Assembly (NCBI GenBank): GCA_002746425.1
Contig: NVXB01000005.1
Location: 63,392 to 69,614, forward strand
DNA: 6,223 nucleotides
Direction: 5' to 3'
Source: Hyphomicrobiales bacterium
GTDB lineage: Bacteria; Pseudomonadota; Alphaproteobacteria; Rhizobiales; GCA-2746425
Below the pieces are notes generated by a model. That model was not told the origin of the DNA. It searched no databases and saw only the letters and a program-made list of their open reading frames with translations. Positions within the stretch are counted from its first letter, which is position 1. Each line of letters starts with the position of its first letter. The translations under genes and the position numbers were made by a program. Below, in pieces: positions 1 through 4,523 of this stretch.

Positions 1-1393
1 CAGCAAATTGAATTGCTTTACCGCCTATGACGTGCGCGGAAAACTTGGTTCGGAACTCAATGAAGATATAGCCTACAGGATCGGGCGCGCCTTTGCCCAA
101 CATCTGAAAGCAAAGCGGGTGGTGATAGGCGGCGATAACCGCCTGACCAGTGAGAGGTTAAAAAAAGCAGTTTCGCGCGGGTTGATGGATGCTGGCGCGA
201 ACGTCATTGATTTGGGCATGACAGGAACAGAAGAAGTCTATTTCGCAGCATTCCATCTGGACGTGGATGGCGGCATAGAAATCACTGCCAGCCATAACCC
301 GAGAAACTATAATGGCATGAAATTCGTTGGGCGCGGCGCAAAGCCGATCAGCGGTGACAATGAACTGGCTTCAATCAAAGCATTGGCCGAAAGCCAGGAT
401 TTCACCCCATCTCCTAAGCGCGGCACCCTCACCCATCGATCATTGCTTCGTGCCTATCGAGACCATTTACTGGGGTATATAACACTGGAAAAACTGGTCC
501 CTCTCAAATTGGTCGTCAATGCAGGAAATGGCGCGGCTGGCCACGTTATAGATGCCATCGAAGCACAGTTTTTGAGCAACAATATCCCCATCGAATTCAT
601 CAAAATTCATCACCGCCCAAATGGCAAATTCCCGCATGGTATCCCAAATCCGTTATTACCGGAAAACCGCCATGCAACATCACAAGCTGTGAAGGAACAT
701 GGCGCGGATATGGGTATTGCCTGGGACGGTGATTTTGATCGCTGCTTTTTCTTTGATGAGCATGGCGATTTCATTGAGGGCTATTACATTGTTGGTTTGC
801 TTGCCGGCGCCTTTCTGCAACAGCACCCCGGCGAAACCATCATTCATGATCCTCGTTTGACATGGAACACCATCGACATCGTAAATACGGCCGGCGGCGT
901 TCCTGTGCCATCAAAAACCGGCCACTCATTTATCAAGCAATGCATGCGCGATCAGAACGCCATTTATGGCGGAGAAATGAGCGCCCATCACTACTTTCGC
1001 GATTTCGCCTATTGCGACAGCGGTATGATTCCATGGCTGCTGTTGATTGAGTTGATGAGCAATACAGGAAACTCATTGGCGCAGTTGGTGCAAGAGCGCA
1101 TCGCCGCCTTCCCTTGTAGCGGCGAACTCAATTTTAAGGTCGCAAACGTCAAAAAGGCAATTAAGCAGGTGCGCAACTATTATGCCGTCGAGGAGCAATC
1201 CTGGTACACAGATGGTCAGGAAGTGCCGTATCTGGATGACATTGACGGGCTAACGATAACATTCAGCGATTGGCGACTAAACCTGCGCGCCTCAAACACA
1301 GAACCGCTCTTGCGTCTGAATGTTGAGGCAAAAAAAGACTACCAATTGGTCCGTAAACACGTGGAAGAAATTGAACATATCATCGGCAAATGA
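1..1393 (+). CDS. manB: Phosphomannomutase (CpsG/ManB type), 5' end just outside the window
   Basis: This enzyme interconverts mannose-6-phosphate and mannose-1-phosphate in the cytoplasm, feeding GDP-mannose synthesis (with a ManC-type guanylyltransferase) for LPS, capsule or exopolysaccharide. It is an alpha-D-phosphohexomutase and closely resembles enterobacterial CpsG along its length. Numbering from a TTG at position 8, it shows the phosphoserine loop ITASHNP (Ser95), the metal loop DGDFDR (240-245), the sugar-specificity loop GGEMSAHHYF (321-330) and the phosphate-binding loop RASNTEP (427-433), so all four active-site elements are intact. The TTG is probably not the real start: the bases before it read in frame as S-K-L-N-C-F, matching the family's KKLTCFKAYD opening, so the true start should lie a few codons upstream. 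The stop is TGA at 1391-1393. No ManC or glycosyltransferase gene is visible. Phosphoglucomutase side activity is possible, as in AlgC relatives. Confidence 0.95.
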   Translation, partial: SKLNCFTAYDVRGKLGSELNEDIAYRIGRAFAQHLKAKRVVIGGDNRLTSERLKKAVSRGLMDAGANVIDLGMTGTEEVYFAAFHLDVDGGIEITASHNPRNYNGMKFVGRGAKPISGDNELASIKALAESQDFTPSPKRGTLTHRSLLRAYRDHLLGYITLEKLVPLKLVVNAGNGAAGHVIDAIEAQFLSNNIPIEFIKIHHRPNGKFPHGIPNPLLPENRHATSQAVKEHGADMGIAWDGDFDRCFFFDEHGDFIEGYYIVGLLAGAFLQQHPGETIIHDPRLTWNTIDIVNTAGGVPVPSKTGHSFIKQCMRDQNAIYGGEMSAHHYFRDFAYCDSGMIPWLLLIELMSNTGNSLAQLVQERIAAFPCSGELNFKVANVKKAIKQVRNYYAVEEQSWYTDGQEVPYLDDIDGLTITFSDWRLNLRASNTEPLLRLNVEAKKDYQLVRKHVEEIEHIIGK

Positions 1394-1605
1394 CGGCTCA
1401 AAGAATTAAGTAAATTCCCGGTGTTTTTCTCGCCAACAACACTCATTGGCGGCATGAAACCTAGCCATACTTTTCAGGTACCAAAGATAAAATTTGATTT
1501 TTTTACGATGTGCATAGTGCCGATGAAACGTCGTAACCTACTGATTTAAAGCCGCTATACACTCAATCCGCCATCGGCGAAATGGCGAGAATCTCTCCAA
1601 GTTTT

Positions 1606-1920
1606 TTATAAATTTCGATTTTGGTTTTGAGGTGGTAAATTTGTAGATGTGCGTGTCCAAAACCAAACAAGGTGTTGCATGGCCTCTTTTGCATGGTTTT
1701 CTGTAATTATAGAAGGGATGAGCATTACATCGGCCTTTGACGAGAAACTTACCTTAATTTTTTTCCTTTGCGCCTTCATGCTCCCTTTTATTGTGACGTA
1801 ATTGTATATGAAACATCGCTTTAGATTCGCCTCTTCGATATCGAGGTTCACAAGCGCCATAGCACTGTGTGAGATAAGTTGTTGCTGACGTTCCTGTAGC
1901 AGCGTAACATTTGCAAGCAT
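1606..1920 (-). CDS. Doubtful small hypothetical protein, divergent from the ATPase-nuclease gene
   Basis: An open frame of about 104 codons runs leftward from an ATG at 1918-1920 to a TAA at 1606-1608; a longer version would start at 1995, inside the ATPase-nuclease gene. I recognise no family. The predicted protein opens with a helix-prone, Gln-rich stretch (LLQERQQQL), has a basic middle (MKAQRKKIKV) and an Asn/Gln-rich tail (PQNQNRN). For it: the composition is protein-like, the space otherwise holds no gene, and a divergent small gene starting 20 bases from the next start would suit a regulator or antitoxin. Against it: no Shine-Dalgarno sequence precedes the ATG, and the tail is encoded by an inverted repeat (1620-1629 / 1658-1667). 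It may be a chance frame. Confidence 0.22.
   Translation of the reverse strand: MLANVTLLQERQQQLISHSAMALVNLDIEEANLKRCFIYNYVTIKGSMKAQRKKIKVSFSSKADVMLIPSIITENHAKEAMQHLVWFWTRTSTNLPPQNQNRNL
1620..1667. repeat. Perfect 10-bp inverted repeat with 28-base loop
   Basis: TTTGGTTTTG at 1620-1629 is the exact reverse complement of CAAAACCAAA at 1658-1667. The arms can pair as a stem with a 28-base loop. No T-run follows directly on either strand, so this is not a classic terminator. It could be a regulatory stem, a binding site for a dimeric protein, or chance in A+T-rich DNA. Confidence 0.4.
1882..1910 (+). promoter_or_regulatory. Candidate sigma-70-type promoter for the ATPase-nuclease gene
   Basis: TTGCTG (1882-1887) and TAACAT (1905-1910) are separated by 17 bases and would start transcription near 1917, leaving a short leader before the ribosome binding site at 1930. 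The match to consensus is modest (3 of 6 and 4 of 6), so it rests mainly on spacing and position. The palindrome TCGATATCGA (1835-1844) lies about 40 bases upstream of the -35 box and could be an operator. Confidence 0.25.
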
Positions 1921-1929
1921 AGGTTTAGT

Positions 1930-1934
1930 GGAGA
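1930..1934 (+). promoter_or_regulatory. Ribosome binding site fixing the ATPase-nuclease start
   Basis: GGAGA lies six bases before the ATG at 1941. This good Shine-Dalgarno match at usual spacing supports that ATG as the true start and shows that the gene has its own translation signal, far from manB. Confidence 0.7.
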
Positions 1935-1940
1935 CTTGCA

Positions 1941-4004
1941 ATGCCAACTCTTTCCCCCAACATCCAAAATAGGGTTCGGAAATTACCGAAACCATCGAAT
2001 TCTGCCCAAGGGATGCTTCCCTTGTTTGAGGCAGTTAGCAACGCTTTGGGTGGTATAGATGACCGAATAAAAAATGAACCGAAACACAAGGGTCAAGTAA
2101 GGATCACAGTCACTGATCTTTCAAATGTAGACAAAATTAAAATTGAGGTAATGGACAATGGCATTGGCCTTGATGGAGTGCGGTATCAAGCGTTCTGTGA
2201 GGTTGACACGGACTTTAAGAGCAAAATAGGAGGGAAAGGTGTCGGCCGTCTTTACTGGCTTGACGCGTTCTCAAAAATTCAAGTGAAAAGTCGTTTCTCC
2301 GATGGGGCCACTCTTCAAGACCGTGCATTTTTATTTAAACTTTCCAATAAAGAACAAATACAGGAAATCAACACCGGCGATGAGATCAATCGTCTTCCAA
2401 ATGTTGGAACACTCGTAGGCTTCAATGGCTTGCGAGATGAAAGTTATCGGAAACAATTTCCGAAGAGAAAAGATACATTTCTTCGCTATTTTAGTGCTCA
2501 CTTTATTGCAGATTTTTTAGTTGGAGGTGGATCGAACGTAACGGTGGACCTTGATGGAGACCTAACATCATACCCTTCGGCAATTTCAGACCTTGTTGTG
2601 GGCAAAGCACTTAAGGGTACAACCGAAAAGCATGATGAATTCGGAACACTTCAAATAGTTGGCTATACATGTAAACCAGAGGCTAGCACGGGCCTTGAAG
2701 GTACACATCAACTTCATTTACTGGCTAACAGTCGAACTGTAGAGCCTCGAAAAATTGATCAATTGCTTGCCGTTCCTCGGATAGAGAGAGATGGAGATGA
2801 TGACCTTGTGTTTCATGGATGTGTGTCCGGAACGTATCTAGACCAGCACGTAAATGAGGGGCGCACTGCCTTCAACCTTAAGGAATCCAAGATCAAGGAA
2901 CTCTGCCGATTTTGCGCAGATTATATAAAAGAAACTTTCCTGACTGAACAAATGCAAAAGTTCGAGAAAGCGCGGAAACTAGAATATCGAGACTTTGTAA
3001 TGCGCTATCCGATCTACGGCTTTGCTGATGAGGAAACACAATTGGATCGAGTGCCATTTGCCGCCCGTGAACCAGAGGAGTTCGCAACTGGGCTAGTTAA
3101 GTATCAAATTCGCAGGGATGAGAAACGACAGAATGATATAGAGCGCGTCATTGACCTTTTAGAAGAGGAAGGCACAGTGACAGAAAAATTCGCTAAAACT
3201 CTGATTTCTGCCACCCAAGAGATGCAAGATTCAGAGAGATTGGCTTTGGCTCAGCACGTGGTTCGTCGGAAACTAGTCCTCGAACTGCTCGAAACACTAA
3301 TTAAAAAGATACGTGCCAGAGGTGAGAAAGAAGATGACTATCATCTCGAAAGTACTTTGCATTCATTTATCGTCCCTATGCGCGTTCACGGAGACGACGG
3401 GAGCAAAGTAGAAGCAACGTCTCACGACCTCTGGATCGTTGACGAAAGATTGGCATTTACACGCTCTTTTTCCTCAGATCAAAGGCTTAATCAAACAATC
3501 AAAGAATCCGACAGCCAAGCCAGACCTGATCTTTTAGTTTGGAACCTTGCACACGGTCTTGGCGTCGTTGAGCAAAATGATAGCAATGCAGAAGTTGATG
3601 TTTCTGAGCCTCTTAAGAAAGTACTGATTGTTGAGTTCAAACGACCAGGTCGGACACAGTACGGGAAGGTTGAGGACCAGATTGAACAACAGATTACCAA
3701 ATACTTGATGCAACTAAAGGGTGGTGAAATTCAGTCATTTAGTAAACAGAAAATAAGGATCGCGCCGGACTGCATTTTCTACTGCTACGTCATAGCCGAC
3801 ATTGACGGTGATCTAAAAAACCAACTTGCCGGTTGGACCACAACAGCTAATGGCGAGGGTCGAATACGAAGCCTCGACAATGAGTTTAAGGGATCAACTA
3901 TTGAAGTAGTCCAATGGCAAGACCTTGTGAATGACGCTTGGATGAGGAACGAAGCTACTATTAGGGCTGCAGGTCTCACCCGGGCAAAAAAAATTCGAAA
4001 ATGA
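1941..4004 (+). CDS. GHKL-family ATPase fused to a PD-(D/E)XK nuclease-like domain; candidate defence protein
   Basis: This cytoplasmic protein of 687 residues has no signal peptide or membrane segment. Residues about 20-200 form a GHKL (Hsp90/MutL/MORC-type) ATP-binding domain: the N-box Glu30 and Asn34 in FEAVSNA, the G1 motif DNGIG (72-76) and the glycine-rich lid GGKGVGR (97-103) followed by LYWLDAF. A charged, helix-rich linker spans about 330-465. The C-terminal part resembles PD-(D/E)XK nucleases: an ESTLH helix (Glu470), WIVDERLAF (498-506), PD (529-530), then beta strand VLIVEFKRPGR (561-571) with Glu565-x-Lys567, and a Gln-rich helix with QQITKY (583-588). The end is basic (RAKKIRK). 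All expected catalytic residues are present. No histidine-kinase phosphoacceptor domain is seen, so it is not a sensor kinase. The inferred role is ATP-controlled DNA cleavage, as in stand-alone defence nucleases. The substrate is unknown and I match it to no named system. It is more A+T-rich than its neighbours, has its own ribosome site and no operon partner, which fits horizontal acquisition. Confidence 0.85.
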   Translation: MPTLSPNIQNRVRKLPKPSNSAQGMLPLFEAVSNALGGIDDRIKNEPKHKGQVRITVTDLSNVDKIKIEVMDNGIGLDGVRYQAFCEVDTDFKSKIGGKGVGRLYWLDAFSKIQVKSRFSDGATLQDRAFLFKLSNKEQIQEINTGDEINRLPNVGTLVGFNGLRDESYRKQFPKRKDTFLRYFSAHFIADFLVGGGSNVTVDLDGDLTSYPSAISDLVVGKALKGTTEKHDEFGTLQIVGYTCKPEASTGLEGTHQLHLLANSRTVEPRKIDQLLAVPRIERDGDDDLVFHGCVSGTYLDQHVNEGRTAFNLKESKIKELCRFCADYIKETFLTEQMQKFEKARKLEYRDFVMRYPIYGFADEETQLDRVPFAAREPEEFATGLVKYQIRRDEKRQNDIERVIDLLEEEGTVTEKFAKTLISATQEMQDSERLALAQHVVRRKLVLELLETLIKKIRARGEKEDDYHLESTLHSFIVPMRVHGDDGSKVEATSHDLWIVDERLAFTRSFSSDQRLNQTIKESDSQARPDLLVWNLAHGLGVVEQNDSNAEVDVSEPLKKVLIVEFKRPGRTQYGKVEDQIEQQITKYLMQLKGGEIQSFSKQKIRIAPDCIFYCYVIADIDGDLKNQLAGWTTTANGEGRIRSLDNEFKGSTIEVVQWQDLVNDAWMRNEATIRAAGLTRAKKIRK

Positions 4005-4074
4005 ACTACGAGCTACGGATGGGTCAATGACCGTGAAAACCGACAAGTAGCACTCAATAGGATAAATTCGCCAA

Positions 4075-4104
4075 ACGGGTCAAACCCCTTTGGCTTTGCC
4101 CCGT
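4075..4104. terminator. Candidate hairpin between convergent genes
   Basis: ACGGGTCAAA (4075-4084) can pair with TTTGCCCCGT (4095-4104) with one mismatch, giving a GC-rich 10-bp stem and a 10-base loop. It lies 70 bases after the ATPase-nuclease stop and just downstream of the aldehyde dehydrogenase remnant on the other strand, so it could stop transcription from both sides. No T-run follows, so it would not be a textbook intrinsic terminator. A smaller perfect palindrome, GGTCAATGACC (4022-4032), lies nearer the ATPase stop. Confidence 0.3.
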
Positions 4105-4109
4105 CAGCA

Positions 4110-4523
4110 CTAAAATGGGTAATGCTGGTCGGCGTCTTCGATTGTGAGCCAGCGCAGGTCGGTGAATTCAGCTATGGCTGCCAAAGCGGCCGTAGCCGCT
4201 GGCTTTTACGCCGCCAAAAGGCATATGCCGCTTTGCAGGCGGTTGGCGACATCCAGTGCGCATTTGATATCTTGTGTGAACACGGCGGCGGACAAGCCGT
4301 ATTGCGTATCATTGGCCACGCGCACGGCTTCATCGCTATCTTTTACGCGGATGATGGATTTTACGGCCCCAAAAGATTCTTCGCTATAGTTGAGCATGTC
4401 TGAGGTGACGCCATCCAACAAGGTTGCGGCGTGAATGGCACCCTCGATATCCGCATCTTCCAGAACCACAAGCGGCGCTTTGCCGCTCAGCTCTAGCAGA
4501 GCGGATTTGAGGTTTCCCCCGGC
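4110..4523 (-). pseudogene. Heavily deleted salicylaldehyde/benzaldehyde-type aldehyde dehydrogenase
   Basis: Three pieces of one aldehyde dehydrogenase lie in order in three frames on the - strand. Piece A (about 4523-4222) reads AGGNLKSALLELSGKAPLVV-LEDADIEGAI, then jumps to LLDGVTSDMLNYSEESFGAV, ANDTQYGLSAAVFTQDI and LQSGIC. Piece B (4224 to about 4185) reads MPFGGVKASGYGRFG. Piece C (4181-4110) reads AAIAEFTDLRWLTIEDADQH-YPF and ends in TAG. These match the NAD-binding, C-terminal catalytic-fold and oligomerisation parts of NahF/vanillin-dehydrogenase-like enzymes, which oxidise aromatic aldehydes to acids. Missing are the N-terminal roughly 230 residues, about 100 central residues including the catalytic cysteine (GQ-x-C), a short stretch before PFGG, and a few bases after GRFG. 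About 410 bases remain of some 1,450. It cannot make a working enzyme. It lies directly downstream of a same-strand hydroxylase, suggesting a former aromatic-degradation operon. The 5' limit is approximate because it overlaps the hydroxylase frame. Confidence 0.9.

Larger units (their letters stand above)
1394..1940. other. Gene-poor, A+T-rich spacer between manB and the ATPase-nuclease gene
   Basis: About 550 bases hold no convincing gene, tRNA or other structural RNA. Visible elements are two short GC stems (CGCCAA 1431-1436 with TTGGCG 1446-1451; CGCCAT 1569-1574 with ATGGCG 1582-1587), T-runs at 1496-1504, 1602-1607 and 1757-1764, a perfect 10-bp inverted repeat (1620-1629 / 1658-1667), a direct repeat TTGCATGG (1675-1682 and 1689-1696) and the palindrome TCGATATCGA (1835-1844). 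The second GC stem lies 14 bases before a T6 run, so it could be a poor terminator for manB, but the spacing is not canonical. The last 60 bases carry the likely promoter and ribosome binding site of the downstream gene. The region is long for a bacterial spacer and fits the left shoulder of an acquired segment. Confidence 0.6.

Noticed and set aside
862..1050. 62-codon + strand frame within manB
   Set aside because: It is an alternative frame inside a strongly conserved gene, with no ribosome site of its own.
1071..1451. ACTCATTGGCG occurs at 1071-1081 and 1441-1451, a possible attachment-site repeat
   Set aside because: Eleven bases is too short, one copy is inside manB coding sequence, and no matching copy was seen at the right edge of the A+T-rich block.
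1454..1549. 31-codon + strand frame starting MKPSHTF
   Set aside because: No properly spaced ribosome binding site and no recognisable features; expected by chance in this spacer.
1941..4004. Reading the ATPase as a sensor histidine kinase
   Set aside because: There is no H-box/dimerisation domain, sensor region or membrane segment, and the lid motif is of the MutL/Hsp90/MORC style with a nuclease-like C terminus.
4122..4403. Two + strand open frames of about 80-90 codons
   Set aside because: They lie opposite the aldehyde dehydrogenase remnant, whose - strand frames carry clear family motifs.
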